The notes under the pieces were generated by a model that had not been told where the DNA came from, did no database searches, and worked only from the letters and a program-made list of their open reading frames with translations. 64,000 bases of DNA from Fibrobacter sp. UWB13 (GTDB lineage Bacteria > Fibrobacterota > Fibrobacteria > Fibrobacterales > Fibrobacteraceae). The position numbers and the translations under genes were made by a program. The first letter of the stretch is position 1. Every line of letters starts with the position of its first letter. Below are positions 43,027 to 53,509 of this stretch, piece after piece. The DNA is taken from NCBI RefSeq assembly GCF_900177805.1, contig NZ_FXAX01000001.1, forward strand, positions 2,279,077-2,343,076, read 5' to 3'.

Positions 43027-43060
43027 AAAAAGACCGCAGCGGAAAGCTACGGTCTTTTTG
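43027..43060. terminator. Bidirectional terminator between the PARG gene and leuS
   Basis: AAAAAGACCG and CGGTCTTTTT form a GC-containing stem with an inner AGC/GCT pair, with A and T runs on either side. It would stop transcription from both converging genes. Confidence 0.85.
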
Positions 43061-43069
43061 TAAATCACT

Positions 43070-43101
43070 GGATCCTTCCGCCTTCGGCGTCAGGATGACG
43101 T
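43070..43101. repeat. GGATCC/GGATGACG interspersed repeat
   Basis: TGGATCCTTCCGCCTTCGGC-GTCAGGATGACG is a short hairpin element related to 59668-59713 and 61467-61497. Confidence 0.6.
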
Positions 43102-43106
43102 AATTG

Positions 43107-45794
43107 CTACTTTACCACGATGTTCACGAGCTTGCCGGGCACGACGATGGACTTCACGACGGTCTTACCGTTCATGAACTCTTTCACGCGTTCATTGTCA
43201 AGTGCGAGTTTTTCCAATGCGGCCTTGTCCAAGTCCTTGGCGACAGATGCCTTGGCGCGGACCTTGCCGTTCACCTGGAACACGACTTCTACAGTGTTTT
43301 CCACAGCCTTGGAGTGGTCGGCTTCCGGCCAGGCGACGTTCGTGAGTGATTCGTTGTGACCGAGGATGCTCCACATTTCTTCGGCGATGTGCGGGGCAAA
43401 CGGGTGCAAGAGCTTGACGAACGTTTCACACGGTTCGCGGTAGCGCTTGTCCATCTTCATCATTTCGTTGTTGAAGATCATCAGCTGGCTAATCGCTGTG
43501 TTGAAGCTCATGTTTTCAATGTCGTTCGTGACCTTGATAACGCTCTGGTGCATCACCTTCTCGATTGCTTCCGGAGCGGTTTCATCCACAAAGACCGGGG
43601 CTTCATCGCTGTCGCCGACAACAGAACGCCAGGCGCGGCCGAGGAAGCGGTTCATGCCTTCGATGCCCTTGGTCTGCCACGGCTTCACGGCGTCCAGCGG
43701 GCCCATGAACATTTCGTACAAGCGAAGGCTATCGGCACCGTAGTCGCGCACCACGTCATCGGGGTTCACAACGTTCTTCAAAGACTTACTCATCTTAGCC
43801 ACAATCTGCTTGAGTTCGATGTCCGTACCCTTCTTGAAGTACTTGCCGTTCTTTTCTTCAACTTCGTCGGTCGGGACCTTGGAGCCAGCGGCATCTTCGT
43901 ATGCAAAGGCAAGAATCATACCCTGGTTGAAGAGCTTCTGGAATGGTTCGTCGGTAGAGACGAGGCCGAGATCGAACAAAACCTTGTGCCAGAAACGGCT
44001 GTAGAGCAAGTGAAGCACGGCGTGTTCGGCACCACCCACATAGAGGTCAACCGGCATCCAGTACTTTTCAAGTTCCTTTGCCACAAATGCGTCGCCGTTG
44101 CAAGCGTCGATGTAGCGGAGGTAATACCAGCAAGAACCAGCCCACTGCGGCATGGTGTTCGTTTCGCGGATACCCTTGCGGCCATTCTTATCGACGACCT
44201 GGAGCCATTCGGTGGCGTTTGCGAGCGGGGACTGTCCGCCGTCACCCGGCTTGTAATCCTTGAGTTCCGGCAAGAGCACCGGCAGTTCGGAATCATCGAC
44301 GGTAGAGATTTCGCCGTCTTCCCAGTGGATAATCGGGAACGGTTCGCCCCAGTAGCGCTGACGGCTGAAGAGCCAGTCACGGAGCTTGTAGTTCACGGTA
44401 GCCTTACCGATCTTGTTGGCTTCGAGCCATTCGATGACCTTGGCGATACCCTGCTTCTTGTTGAGGCCGTTCAGGCAAAGCGTGTCGTTCTGGCTGTTGA
44501 TGTAGGTGCCGTCGGCAGCCCAGCAGGCTTCCCCCTTGAGCACGAGAGGCTTAACATCTTCGGGGCAGCTTGCATCCGGTTCCATGATGCAGATGACCGG
44601 CAAGTTGAACTTCTTTGCAAAGTCAAAGTCGCGAGTATCGTGAGCCGGCACGGCCATGATGGCACCGGTGCCATAGCCCGTCAAAACGTAGTCGGCAACC
44701 CACACCGGAATCTTCGTGCCGGTGAGCGGGTTCACAGCGTAAGAACCAGTAAACACGCCGGTCTTTTCCTTGGCGAGTTCAGTACGGTCGAGGTCGCTCT
44801 TCAAGGCGGCGGCGTGCACGTATTCTTCCACGGCGGCCTTCTGTTCGGCAGTCGTGAGTTCCGGCACCATAGCGTGTTCCGGAGCAACGACCATGTAGGT
44901 TGCACCGAACAGCGTATCGCAACGGGTCGTATAAACGCGGAGCTTCTTTTCGGTCGGCTTGCCGTTAGCGTCGGCAATGGCAAAGTCCACTTCGGCACCA
45001 AAGCTCTTGCCGATCCAGTTCTTCTGCATGTCCTTCACGCCCTGCGGCCAGTCGAGCTTGTCAAGGCCCTTCAGCAGGCGGTCGCCATACAGCGGAATAC
45101 GCATGAGCCACTGCTTGAGGTTACGGCGTTCGACTTCCTTGGTGCCGCACTTTTCGTGGCTACCGTCGTTCAAGACTTCTTCGTTCGCGCAAACAATCTT
45201 GCAGTGCTTGCACCACCACACCTGAGCATCGGCGTAATAAGCGAGGCGCTTGCCGTCGCGGTACTTGCGAACCTCGTCCTTACCCTTGGCTTCGACATCG
45301 GCCGGAATCGGGAGTTCTTCAATCGGGCGGCCCTTCTGCTGGTCTTCATCGAACCAGGTGCCATAAAGGCGCTTGAAAATCCACTGCGTCCACTTGTAAT
45401 ACTTCGGGTCAGTGGTGTTGACTTCCTTGTTCCAGTCGTAAGAGAGACCGAGGCGCTTGATCTGGCGGCGGAAATTGTCGCAGTTCTTCTTGGTCGTAAT
45501 GGCCGGGTGCGTACCGGTCTGGATGGCGTACTGTTCAGCAGGGAGGCCGAATGCGTCCCAACCCATCGGGTGGAGCACATTGAAACCACGGCTGCGCTTG
45601 TAGCGGCAAATGATATCCGTTGCAGTGTAACCTTCCGGGTGACCTACATGGAGGCCAGCACCACTCGGGTACGGGAACATATCCAAGCAATAATACTTCG
45701 GCTTGGACTTATCTTCGCCAGTCTTAAACGTCTGATGTTCTTCCCAGTAGGCTTGCCACTTGGTTTCGATTTCTTGCGGATTATACTTTGCCAT
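43107..45794 (-). CDS. leuS: Leucyl-tRNA synthetase
   Basis: The protein has 895 residues. The class I HIGH-like motif is HVGHPEG (about 47-53), the editing domain lies about 220-430, and KMSKS is at about 666. It attaches leucine to tRNA-Leu in the cytoplasm. The long open frame on the opposite strand is a shadow of this gene. It stands alone, with the terminator of the upstream lipoprotein gene 70 bases before it. Confidence 0.98.
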   Translation of the reverse strand: MAKYNPQEIETKWQAYWEEHQTFKTGEDKSKPKYYCLDMFPYPSGAGLHVGHPEGYTATDIICRYKRSRGFNVLHPMGWDAFGLPAEQYAIQTGTHPAITTKKNCDNFRRQIKRLGLSYDWNKEVNTTDPKYYKWTQWIFKRLYGTWFDEDQQKGRPIEELPIPADVEAKGKDEVRKYRDGKRLAYYADAQVWWCKHCKIVCANEEVLNDGSHEKCGTKEVERRNLKQWLMRIPLYGDRLLKGLDKLDWPQGVKDMQKNWIGKSFGAEVDFAIADANGKPTEKKLRVYTTRCDTLFGATYMVVAPEHAMVPELTTAEQKAAVEEYVHAAALKSDLDRTELAKEKTGVFTGSYAVNPLTGTKIPVWVADYVLTGYGTGAIMAVPAHDTRDFDFAKKFNLPVICIMEPDASCPEDVKPLVLKGEACWAADGTYINSQNDTLCLNGLNKKQGIAKVIEWLEANKIGKATVNYKLRDWLFSRQRYWGEPFPIIHWEDGEISTVDDSELPVLLPELKDYKPGDGGQSPLANATEWLQVVDKNGRKGIRETNTMPQWAGSCWYYLRYIDACNGDAFVAKELEKYWMPVDLYVGGAEHAVLHLLYSRFWHKVLFDLGLVSTDEPFQKLFNQGMILAFAYEDAAGSKVPTDEVEEKNGKYFKKGTDIELKQIVAKMSKSLKNVVNPDDVVRDYGADSLRLYEMFMGPLDAVKPWQTKGIEGMNRFLGRAWRSVVGDSDEAPVFVDETAPEAIEKVMHQSVIKVTNDIENMSFNTAISQLMIFNNEMMKMDKRYREPCETFVKLLHPFAPHIAEEMWSILGHNESLTNVAWPEADHSKAVENTVEVVFQVNGKVRAKASVAKDLDKAALEKLALDNERVKEFMNGKTVVKSIVVPGKLVNIVVK

Positions 45795-45866
45795 TATTTA
45801 TTCCTCTAACGCCGCGACGGAACCGCCACGACCTCATTAAATTTTCGAGGCAAAAGATAGAAACTT

Positions 45867-45888
45867 AAAAAGCCCCGCATTGCGGGAC
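45867..45888 (-). terminator. Terminator after the 45916 lipoprotein gene
   Basis: On the minus strand CCCGC-AAT-GCGGGG is followed by CTTTTTAAG, between the lipoprotein stop and leuS. Confidence 0.75.
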
Positions 45889-45915
45889 CAGTAGCAAAAG
45901 AGCGTTACAAAAACA

Positions 45916-46800
45916 TCAATCCGATACTATCGATTCTGGATTCTGTTCACCTAAATTATTCCATTTGCCGCTAGAACATTTAAAATACATGTCCCTGTAA
46001 GCATGGTAAGGCTCATAATGGTATTTCGCTATTTTTCCTTCATTTGCAGCATCACATTTTTCTTCAATCCATCCATTATCGGTATAAGTAAAAACCACAA
46101 TATTAGCCGTTTTCAATCTGTTGAAACGCGGATCTCCGCCAGCACTTAATCGCAAACCGCCACACCAATAATCCGTTTGTTCGTCATCATAAGAAGCAAG
46201 GCTGACGCTATTACGGTTTTCTCTGCACTGAGCTTGAACGGCTGCAGCCAAAGGAGCAGCGTGGTCCAAATCGATCCAAGTTCCTTGTTCGCACTTGAAA
46301 TAGTAATAATCTCGATAATAGACGGCTGAATCCGTAAGCTGAACAAACATAGAATCAATAGCGCCTTCACGTTCCGAACCGCATGTCGGAAAAACTCTCA
46401 ACGCTCTTTGATACCGAGATTTTTCCCAAGTTCCCTGTTTGCACTCATAATAAGTCCAATATAAAGCTAGCACAGAATCCACAGCACCTTCGTTATCGGC
46501 CCTACATTCAGAAAAATCTTCCACTCGACGAATAAACGTACTTGCCGAACTTAAAATTTCAGAACTACTCGAAGCAACTTCGCTAGAAGACTCTGGACTT
46601 GAAACAGCCTCGCTGCTAGAAGATACTGGACCTGAGCCTGTTTCACTACTAGAAGCCACGCTACTCGAAGATTCTACAGCCGACGATTCAGTCGCTGCGG
46701 GAATCGGGTTATTCACGGCATCGTCACCGCACGCCGTAAAAGACAAAACTGAAATAGATGCTAGCATCGCTAGCACCGAAGCATGATTCCTTTTGAACAT
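45916..46800 (-). CDS. Hypothetical lipoprotein with Ser/Glu-rich linker (paralogue of the 46903 gene)
   Basis: The protein has 294 residues. A signal peptide ends in a lipobox (SFTAC, Cys at about 24), followed by a Ser/Glu-rich linker (about 35-88) and three similar Cys-containing units (NEGAVDSV...YYECKQGTW, REGAIDSM...YYFKCEQGTW, NEGKIAKY...MYFKCSSGKW). The first 60 residues are almost the same as in the neighbouring lipoprotein, so the two genes arose by duplication. Surface display with a repeated binding unit is a plausible role. Function unknown. Confidence 0.8.
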   Translation of the reverse strand: MFKRNHASVLAMLASISVLSFTACGDDAVNNPIPAATESSAVESSSSVASSSETGSGPVSSSSEAVSSPESSSEVASSSSEILSSASTFIRRVEDFSECRADNEGAVDSVLALYWTYYECKQGTWEKSRYQRALRVFPTCGSEREGAIDSMFVQLTDSAVYYRDYYYFKCEQGTWIDLDHAAPLAAAVQAQCRENRNSVSLASYDDEQTDYWCGGLRLSAGGDPRFNRLKTANIVVFTYTDNGWIEEKCDAANEGKIAKYHYEPYHAYRDMYFKCSSGKWNNLGEQNPESIVSD

Positions 46801-46902
46801 AAAAATTCCCTATACGTTCCAAAATTTTATCCAAATAATATAAACTTATTTTATCAAAAGACTCTTTATCCAATAAATGTAAGCAAAAAAGAATTTCATT
46901 TT

Positions 46903-48216
46903 TTACAGAGCCTTTTTCTCTGGATAAATAAAGGAGATTCTCACATTAGAATTATCCTTGCATCCAACCACACGGCTTAACCTATATCGATGAGCAGGAA
47001 TCGTATCCCGAACGCTTTGGGGGTCTTCAGATTTGCTACACACTGTGTTATGGAGTAGTTCGTCAGCAATTTCTTCATCTGTAGTTTCCAAAGTCCAAGT
47101 TCCATCTTCCCGATAACGATAATAATTCTGAGGCAAGCAATAACTATACTGAAAACCGATATCACTATTATGCTCTAACTTTTGCGCCAAGAGAACATCC
47201 TTATCCCAGCAATGTTCAAGCAAGCCAGCAGCACGATCATTTACAGAAGCTTCTTTAGGCAAATCCAGAACATCGTACTCCTCGTCAGTCAAGCCCTTTT
47301 TCCGAGGATCCGTATATTGTTGCGGAATAAGTTTTGTGGTTTTCCATTTACCTTCATCACAATAATAGAACGCACCATCAGATTCTTTAAAACGTTGTCC
47401 ATAATACGCGTCTTCACGAATCGGGCATGCGCCCAATTTAGGGTCAAAATTACTTTCATGCCAATAGCCATCCTCAAATAGATAATACCGTCTTTCGCCT
47501 TGAGATTCAAACGAGCAAGTATCTCCTTCAACAGTTTTACTAGTCGTGCAGTTATAAACAACTTCATCTACGAGTTCCCACACAACACCTTCGTCATACG
47601 CCCCTCCTAAATCAGAATGCACAACATGTAAGCATTGATAGTATGCCGTATATCCGTTTGAATATGTAATTTTCCCAGTATCCCATTCATTTTCAGCATT
47701 GCATTCTTTGGCGGGAGCCTTCAAGCAATCGCTTTCATTCCAGGTTCCGTTTCCCACATATTCATAGCATTTTCCCCAACGGTCGCCACAACAGTAAAAG
47801 CCGCCCTCCGAAATATGCACATTACAAAGACTCCCTACAGATACACCCGCAGTATCGCAAGCGACAACAGGCTCCGCCTCATACCAGTTGCCCTTTTCGC
47901 ACTTATAATAACTAATTGAAAAGCCGTATTTAGCGCCACCGTTCCATAATGAATCGACAGCGCCCTCATTGAGCGCATCACACTTTGGAAGTTGCGTAGT
48001 TACAACGATTTTTTCCAAGTTCGAAATTTCAGAACTACTCGAAGCAACTTCGCTAGAAGATACAGGATTTGAAATGACTTCACTACTTGAAGATTCAGCC
48101 GCCGAAGATTCGGTCGCCACAGGCGTCGGGTTACTCACCGCATCATCGCTGCACGCCGTAAAAAACAAAAAAGATGCCAGCATCGCTAGCACGGAGACAT
48201 GATTCCTTTTGAACAT
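46903..48216 (-). CDS. Hypothetical lipoprotein with Ser/Glu-rich linker and Cys/Trp repeats
   Basis: The protein has 437 residues from the ATG at 48216 (GGGAG 9 bases upstream). A lipobox (FFTAC) is followed by a Ser/Glu linker and about six units of the form C-x-EGAVDS...YYKCEKGNW...YYCDEGKW. It is a paralogue of the 45916 lipoprotein (both start MFKRNH-SVLAMLAS). The units have paired Cys and a Gly-x-Trp and are likely small disulfide folds. Such proteins are abundant in Fibrobacter and thought to sit on the cell surface. Confidence 0.8.
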   Translation of the reverse strand: MFKRNHVSVLAMLASFLFFTACSDDAVSNPTPVATESSAAESSSSEVISNPVSSSEVASSSSEISNLEKIVVTTQLPKCDALNEGAVDSLWNGGAKYGFSISYYKCEKGNWYEAEPVVACDTAGVSVGSLCNVHISEGGFYCCGDRWGKCYEYVGNGTWNESDCLKAPAKECNAENEWDTGKITYSNGYTAYYQCLHVVHSDLGGAYDEGVVWELVDEVVYNCTTSKTVEGDTCSFESQGERRYYLFEDGYWHESNFDPKLGACPIREDAYYGQRFKESDGAFYYCDEGKWKTTKLIPQQYTDPRKKGLTDEEYDVLDLPKEASVNDRAAGLLEHCWDKDVLLAQKLEHNSDIGFQYSYCLPQNYYRYREDGTWTLETTDEEIADELLHNTVCSKSEDPQSVRDTIPAHRYRLSRVVGCKDNSNVRISFIYPEKKAL

Positions 48217-48303
48217 AAAAACAACTCCCATTATGTTCCAAAAATTTATCCGTAAAATACAAACTCACAAATTCAAAAACCATTTTTACAAAAAAATGTA
48301 AGA

Positions 48304-48342
48304 AAAAAAGAAGCCCCAGAAGGCGGCCACCCTTCCAGAGCT
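48304..48342 (-). terminator. Terminator after the 48370 gene
   Basis: On the minus strand CTCTGGAAGG pairs with CCTTCTGGGG and is followed by CTTCTTTTTTT, 25 bases after the stop of the 48370 gene. Confidence 0.75.
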
Positions 48343-48369
48343 AAAATTACAAGTCTACGCTATTAGTTT

Positions 48370-48813
48370 TTAGTTTTCGCCATTTCGCATTTCAGTCTGC
48401 TCACGGTCCATGGTGTAGGTCAGGTATTCTCTAAAGTCACGATCGATTTCCACTTCTGGATCGTCGTTATAATGACCAGAGAGAATATCAATAAGTTCTC
48501 GATTGTCTGCCCAGCCAAGCACACCGACAGCGTCAAACGTCATGGACTTATCGCCCGGAGCTTTGGCTATATATTCAATCTTGGACTTTTCGACCCAGCC
48601 CTGCCCACAGCTTCCTTTAACGAGAACTTCCGTGTCAGCTTCCCTGACAATCGTAAGAGCATCATTAAAGCCTGCCGTGCACACGACCTTGCCACCACCT
48701 TTATCTGATGTAACATTGATATCACCTAGCTTAGACTTTACTTGTCTCGCCGCAAAAGAAGACGAGACCAGAACAGACAAAGCAAGGAACATCATCAACT
48801 TTGCGGTTTTCAT
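48370..48813 (-). CDS. Small periplasmic protein of unknown function
   Basis: The protein has 147 residues from the ATG at 48813, chosen for its AGGAGG ribosome site. A signal peptide runs to about residue 21 (VSSSFA). The mature part reads like a small beta-domain of SH3 type (GDINVTSDKGGGKVVCTAGF... VLVKGSCGQGWVEKSKIEYI) with two Cys that could pair. The tail is acidic. It is not placed in a known family. It is a single gene with its own terminator. Confidence 0.7.
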   Translation of the reverse strand: MKTAKLMMFLALSVLVSSSFAARQVKSKLGDINVTSDKGGGKVVCTAGFNDALTIVREADTEVLVKGSCGQGWVEKSKIEYIAKAPGDKSMTFDAVGVLGWADNRELIDILSGHYNDDPEVEIDRDFREYLTYTMDREQTEMRNGEN

Positions 48814-49056
48814 GATTGACCTCCTTATTGTATTAGGGTGGGACATCCACCCACTTTTCAAATTACAAAGTAAAGTTTACAGAAACCAGAAAATGCATGG
48901 TTTAAGTTAGAATAGAGACATTTTTTCCCGTTTTTATTTTCCATGCTAAGCAACTGGCTCCCGCGCCCATTCTGTAAACTTTCTTTTTCTATTTATTTAA
49001 CCCTTATTAAAATATTTTTAAGTCGTTGAACCTCCACGATTTGTTATTATTCCGTC

Positions 49057-49917
49057 ATGCTTTTAAAAAAATCTTGCTTACTCGCGTCCATGGTTTTAGC
49101 GCTCGCCACGAGTGCTTTTGCTCAAAGTTCCGATGATGACGAATGGGTTTCTGTCGATTCACCGAGACCCGCTTCCGAAAGTGAAAAATCAGGTTCTTAC
49201 GACGGAACAAACGACAGCGAATTCGCAAATGACGAAGAATACGCAAGCGCATACGCAAGATACAAGACGCAGACAACATCGCGTTCCGAAATCAGCAAGC
49301 AGCGCAGCGAAGGGTTCTCGCAGTCCGTGTTCCTTGGAGCTCGTTTGCAAGGCGGCTTCAACACGTTCCTCGGTTCAAAATCCGATGGCTGGGGCGCAGG
49401 CTGGAACGTCGGTGGCGGTCTCATCATCAAGATTTCGATGTTCACAAAGAACTTCAGCATTGTGCCGGAACTCACGTTCAACTATCGCCAGTACAATTAC
49501 GAAAAAGACATGAATGATCTTTACACAAACAAGGCAAGGATCAACATCATGTTGTTTGAACTTCCGATCATGTTCCGCTACACGTTCGACCAGTACGACT
49601 TCTTTGCAGCTGCCGGTTTGCACCTCGGTCTCAAGCTGATGGGTAGCGCCGAATACGGTTCCGAACCGAAAGCTGGCGTCATCGCCGATAAAGAGAACAG
49701 CGGTATGAAATCCACCACCGAAATCGCAACCACGAACATGGAAGTGGGCTTTGCTATCGAAGGCGGCTACATGCTGACGAGAAACGTTCATTTGAACCTC
49801 CGCATTGTCCAGAGCTTCACGAACCTCCTGAACCACGGCTTGACCGTGAAGCAGCCGTTTGACGAAGCCACGCTTCTCACGTTCTACACCAACGTCGGTA
49901 TAGCATTCCTGTTCTAG
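49057..49917 (+). CDS. Outer-membrane beta-barrel protein (porin-like family)
   Basis: The protein has 286 residues. A signal peptide (to ATSAFAQ, residue 23) is followed by an acidic, disordered segment (24-80) and an eight-strand-like barrel (about 90-286: VFLGARLQGGFNTF, NFSIVPELTFNYRQYNY, NIMLFELPIMFRYTF, YDFFAAAGLHLGLKLMG), ending in AFLF as barrels do. It fits the outer-membrane beta-barrel family common in Bacteroidota and Fibrobacterota. The function is unknown. No ribosome site is visible before the ATG. Confidence 0.82.
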   Translation: MLLKKSCLLASMVLALATSAFAQSSDDDEWVSVDSPRPASESEKSGSYDGTNDSEFANDEEYASAYARYKTQTTSRSEISKQRSEGFSQSVFLGARLQGGFNTFLGSKSDGWGAGWNVGGGLIIKISMFTKNFSIVPELTFNYRQYNYEKDMNDLYTNKARINIMLFELPIMFRYTFDQYDFFAAAGLHLGLKLMGSAEYGSEPKAGVIADKENSGMKSTTEIATTNMEVGFAIEGGYMLTRNVHLNLRIVQSFTNLLNHGLTVKQPFDEATLLTFYTNVGIAFLF

Positions 49918-49925
49918 TCGGTTAG

Positions 49926-49955
49926 TTATTAGTCATTGGTCATTAGTCAATAGTT
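49926..49955. repeat. Interspersed ATTAGTCAATAG-type repeat
   Basis: TTATTAGTCATTGGTCATTA followed by GTCAATAGTT is a direct-orientation copy of the family also seen at 21505 and 59630. Confidence 0.7.
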
Positions 49956-49966
49956 TTTAATTGCAA

Positions 49967-49997
49967 CAAAAGGAAGCGCCAAACGCTTCCTTTTGTT
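49967..49997. terminator. Bidirectional terminator after the barrel gene
   Basis: ACAAAAGGAAGCG (49967-49979) pairs perfectly with CGCTTCCTTTTGT (49985-49997) around CCAAA and is followed by TTTTTA. Confidence 0.88.
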
Positions 49998-50042
49998 TTT
50001 ACGCATTTGTCTGTAGGGAACCAACACACTCGTCATGTTGAG

Positions 50043-50112
50043 CCCGCAGGGCGATATACGATACTTGGGACTTTAGTCCCTTAGTAGAGTTAAGCTCTTT
50101 GGGCTAACATCC
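50043..50112. repeat. Interspersed GTCATGTTGAGC-type element
   Basis: GTCATGTTGAGCCCGCAGGG at the left and AACATCCAGTTAAG at the right bracket a GGGACTTTAGTCCC palindrome. It resembles the GTCAT...ATCCAGT elements at 59668 and 61467. Confidence 0.45.
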
Positions 50113-50164
50113 AGTTAAGTTTTATGACTGACGAGATGCGCCGCCGAATGGCGAGACGCGCGCC

Positions 50165-53100
50165 TTACCTTCTGCGGATTCTCGGGATTTCCTTCTGGAT
50201 GAGGAGTTTCTCGATCGGGGCAAATTCTTCGTGCGGCTTGATAGCTTCCTTGTAGAGCACGTCGGCGAGCGTCGGGTTGTGCGCTAGGAACGCAATCAGA
50301 ATCGCGTTGCGCAAGAAGAATTCATCCATCGCAGCGACTTCGTACTTCTCGTAGAAATTCGCGACATATTCCGCAGCGAGCCTGTAATTCTTGGCACGGG
50401 CAGCTTCCATGATGTTAAACTCATCCACGAACGATTCCGGCAGCGCACCCGCATTCACAAGATTGCGAACTTTAACATAAACCTTGTTCGTGTCGCGAGC
50501 TTCCATTGGAATGCCACGCATCCATTCCACATATTCTTCGCGGAACTTTTTCCAATCCGGGGAAGTTTCATCCACCTTAAATTTCGGGCGAACGAGGCTA
50601 TCCACCGCCGTTGCTGAATCAGAGACATTTTCCGAGACTGCCGCAGAATCAGCGCCCTTTTCAGAGTCATCCGCATTGGAATCGAGCATCGCCGAGATGC
50701 CTTCAAAAACTTTCTTGCGCTTTTTCACTTCTTTGATATATGCCAATAGCGCACGTTCACGGTACTTGTCCGTACCCGCCTTGAGCATGGACTGCACCTT
50801 TATCGGGCGGCGCAATGCATAATCCGCCGAGTCCAAATATTCCGGCCAACAAATTTCGCAGCTGTCGAACACCTGCACAATGCGCGCATTCGAATGTACA
50901 AAGCGAGCCTCTTCCGCCTTGTTGTCAACAATCGGGATAAACGTGCTGTTCGGTTCCACACCATCCAAGAGCGATGTAATCATCTTCGACGTAAAGAGGA
51001 AATTCTGTTCGCCAAAGAAATCCGGTTCGCGGTGGATGCGCTTGAATTCCTTCACGAGCGTTGAATCCGTGCTAAAGCGGCCAATGGCACGCTGCATCAC
51101 CGGTTCGTCACTAGCGACAATGATAATGTCCGGCTCCTCAGGAGCCTTGTACAAACTCACGTACGGAAACGCCACATCGAGCGCCTTCAAAATGTTGAGG
51201 AACAGCAAGTCGTTAAATTCGTATGTTTGAATCCACTGCACCCAAAGTCCGCCCGGCTTCATGTAGCGGCGCATCTTGGTGTAAAATTCATGGCTGAACA
51301 AGCTCGCAACACCGCTCACCCACGGGTTACTCGGCACGCTAATCATCAAGTCATACTTGCGGCGGTTCGTGAGGAAGAACGTCTGCGCGTCATCAATGAA
51401 AATGTGGATGCGCGGGTCATCGTAGCCGCGAGCGTTCCACGGATAAAATCCGCGAGCGAGGTTCATCATTTCTTCTTCGATTTCCACGCAGTCAAAATCG
51501 CGCACCAGCGGATCCGAGAGCAAATAATGTGCGCCCATGCCACTGCCAAACCCAACCATCGCCGCATCGTAAGGCTTGTCCTTCATCGCCATCGGCATAA
51601 ATGCAGTCGCCGCCTGCGTAAGCTCATCGCCTTCAATCGGGCGTTCACGATTCTTGCTCATGCTCGCATCAGCCTTGCCGTTCGTCTTTACGTAATAATG
51701 CACGTCGGATTCGTGGAAGCTAATCGTCGCCGTCTTACCGTCACGCACCACAATCTTTTCGTCCGGATGCAAATTCTTGTAAGCGCGGAAGGCGCCTGAC
51801 GTAATCATGTGCGGATCAAAATTCACAAAGAACGAAGGCAAAATCATCACCGCCGTCATCACGTAAAAGAGCACGCTATAGCGAAACTTTTTGCGATAAA
51901 TGACGAGCAAGATAAAGCCAATCATAAAGTCGAGTACAGCCGCGAGCACAAGCGACCCCTTGAGTTGCATCAGCGGCAACAGCAAAAGTCCACCGCCTGC
52001 CGAACCGAGAATTGAGCCCACCGTATTCCAGCCGTACACCTTTCCAATCGGGGCTTCACTCTTGAACGCACGCGTGAGAATCAACGTAATGAGCGGGAGC
52101 GTCATGCCAGCAAAGAAGCTCGTCGGCACCATCCACAAAATCGAAAGTGCGTACTTGAAAATGCTCCAGCAAACATAACCGTCGTTCGTCGTATTGAAAA
52201 TCTGGTTTGCGACATTCATGCCTTCCCAGAACGGCTTGTAAAAATACAGAGTGCAAAGCGCAAAGAATCCCATGAAAATCTGCGCGAGCGAAAGCACCAC
52301 GAGCGAGTCCTTCTTCAACAGCTTTCCGCTCACGGCACTGCCTATCGCAAGCCCCAGAATAAACGCCGAAAGCATCTGGTCAAAGCTATGACTCGAAGAA
52401 CCCATCAACAGCGAGAGCAAACGAATCCAGACGATTTCATAGACAAACGAAGTAAGACCCGTAATACCCGCAATCCAGAACCACATGTTATTCGGCGGCA
52501 TGGCGAGCTTATGTTCCGCCACATAATCTTCGTTAAGAGGTTCCGCGCGCATTTCGCGAACTCCCGCCGCATCCCCGCCAGCAGTCGCCAGCGACCCAGC
52601 ACCTTCTTCTTCAAGTTCTTCCTCGTACGTCGAAGGCGTCGTATAGCCGATAAAGCAGAACACCGCCGCCAATAAGAAGTTAATCGAAGCCGCGACGCAA
52701 AGCGTGATGTGGTTTCCGAGTTCCGGAATCAAGATGTAGCTTGTGAACAAAATACCAATGGCACTACCGAGACTGTTTGTAAAGTAAAGCATCGGGAGCG
52801 AGACTTCGGCACCGCTCTTACGCATGAGACCTGCCGCGATGAACGGGAACGTCATACCCACAGCAATCGCAATCGGGAGCGTCGAACCCGTCGCAAGCAC
52901 TACCTTCAAAATTTCCGCACCGCGCGAACTCAACCCCGCGACAAAATTCGAATCGTAAAAGTAATCCGTGAGCCAAATGTACATCGGGTGGTAAATGATG
53001 CCGCCAATGCCAATTGCAAGTTCCACCGCCGCATACCCAAGCAGCGGTCGCTTCACGCGCTCCACAAGCTTACCCGCGACAAAACTACCGATCGCAAGCC

Positions 53101-53242
53101 CGCCCATGTAAATGCAGAGCGTAAGCACCTGACCATAGCTCGAATGTCCGAGGAAAAGTTTAAGGTACCTGGCCCACGACCCCTCGTAAATGAGACCCGC
53201 AAAACCAGAGAGAGCAAAAAGCGCGTAAATAACGATATTCAT
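50165..53242 (-). CDS. Fused MFS-like transporter and spermidine-synthase-like protein
   Basis: The protein has 1025 residues. Many membrane helices (about 1-200 and 250-490) form a transporter-like part; a charged, Glu-rich loop separates the halves at about 205-245. Next comes a spermidine-synthase/SAM-fold domain (MVGFGSGMGAHYLLS, FDCVEIEEEMMNLARGFYPW, IFIDDAQTFF, PSNPWVSGVASLFSHEFY, about 560-720). The last 250 residues are helical repeats. Fusions of this type are widespread and annotated fused MFS/spermidine synthase; polyamine synthesis is doubtful and the substrate unknown. Confidence 0.88.
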   Translation of the reverse strand: MNIVIYALFALSGFAGLIYEGSWARYLKLFLGHSSYGQVLTLCIYMGGLAIGSFVAGKLVERVKRPLLGYAAVELAIGIGGIIYHPMYIWLTDYFYDSNFVAGLSSRGAEILKVVLATGSTLPIAIAVGMTFPFIAAGLMRKSGAEVSLPMLYFTNSLGSAIGILFTSYILIPELGNHITLCVAASINFLLAAVFCFIGYTTPSTYEEELEEEGAGSLATAGGDAAGVREMRAEPLNEDYVAEHKLAMPPNNMWFWIAGITGLTSFVYEIVWIRLLSLLMGSSSHSFDQMLSAFILGLAIGSAVSGKLLKKDSLVVLSLAQIFMGFFALCTLYFYKPFWEGMNVANQIFNTTNDGYVCWSIFKYALSILWMVPTSFFAGMTLPLITLILTRAFKSEAPIGKVYGWNTVGSILGSAGGGLLLLPLMQLKGSLVLAAVLDFMIGFILLVIYRKKFRYSVLFYVMTAVMILPSFFVNFDPHMITSGAFRAYKNLHPDEKIVVRDGKTATISFHESDVHYYVKTNGKADASMSKNRERPIEGDELTQAATAFMPMAMKDKPYDAAMVGFGSGMGAHYLLSDPLVRDFDCVEIEEEMMNLARGFYPWNARGYDDPRIHIFIDDAQTFFLTNRRKYDLMISVPSNPWVSGVASLFSHEFYTKMRRYMKPGGLWVQWIQTYEFNDLLFLNILKALDVAFPYVSLYKAPEEPDIIIVASDEPVMQRAIGRFSTDSTLVKEFKRIHREPDFFGEQNFLFTSKMITSLLDGVEPNSTFIPIVDNKAEEARFVHSNARIVQVFDSCEICWPEYLDSADYALRRPIKVQSMLKAGTDKYRERALLAYIKEVKKRKKVFEGISAMLDSNADDSEKGADSAAVSENVSDSATAVDSLVRPKFKVDETSPDWKKFREEYVEWMRGIPMEARDTNKVYVKVRNLVNAGALPESFVDEFNIMEAARAKNYRLAAEYVANFYEKYEVAAMDEFFLRNAILIAFLAHNPTLADVLYKEAIKPHEEFAPIEKLLIQKEIPRIRRR

Positions 53243-53451
53243 GAGTGCAAATCTATACTAATTAAGTAGTTATAAATCACCCGCATCGCTTTTTCATTGT
53301 AACTTTTTAAAGACTTTTCTTTTAGATAAAAAGCACCCGCAGCCGTCATTGAAATCATTCAACCGATTAACCTACATACCATTTCAATAGGAATATGTAA
53401 TTTTGGGTATTATGGGTTCATAGCTCGTGACAACACGCCGAGCATTTTCTA

Positions 53452-53467
53452 TTTTTATGCATAAAAA
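53452..53467. promoter_or_regulatory. AT-rich palindrome upstream of metH
   Basis: TTTTTATGCATAAAAA is a perfect 16-base palindrome, 42 bases before the metH start. No cobalamin, SAM or SAH riboswitch is recognisable in the 267-base leader. Confidence 0.35.
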
Positions 53468-53509
53468 CAAATATACGCATAAATTCGAATTTTAAACACG
53501 GAAATCAAA

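Noticed and set aside
43356..45809. Plus-strand open frame of 817 codons opposite leuS
   Set aside because: It is the antisense of leuS, whose motifs are all present; the product has no recognisable domain.
53243..53509. Cobalamin or SAM-type riboswitch before metH
   Set aside because: No B12-box-like or SAM aptamer core could be read; the leader is AT-rich with a simple palindrome.
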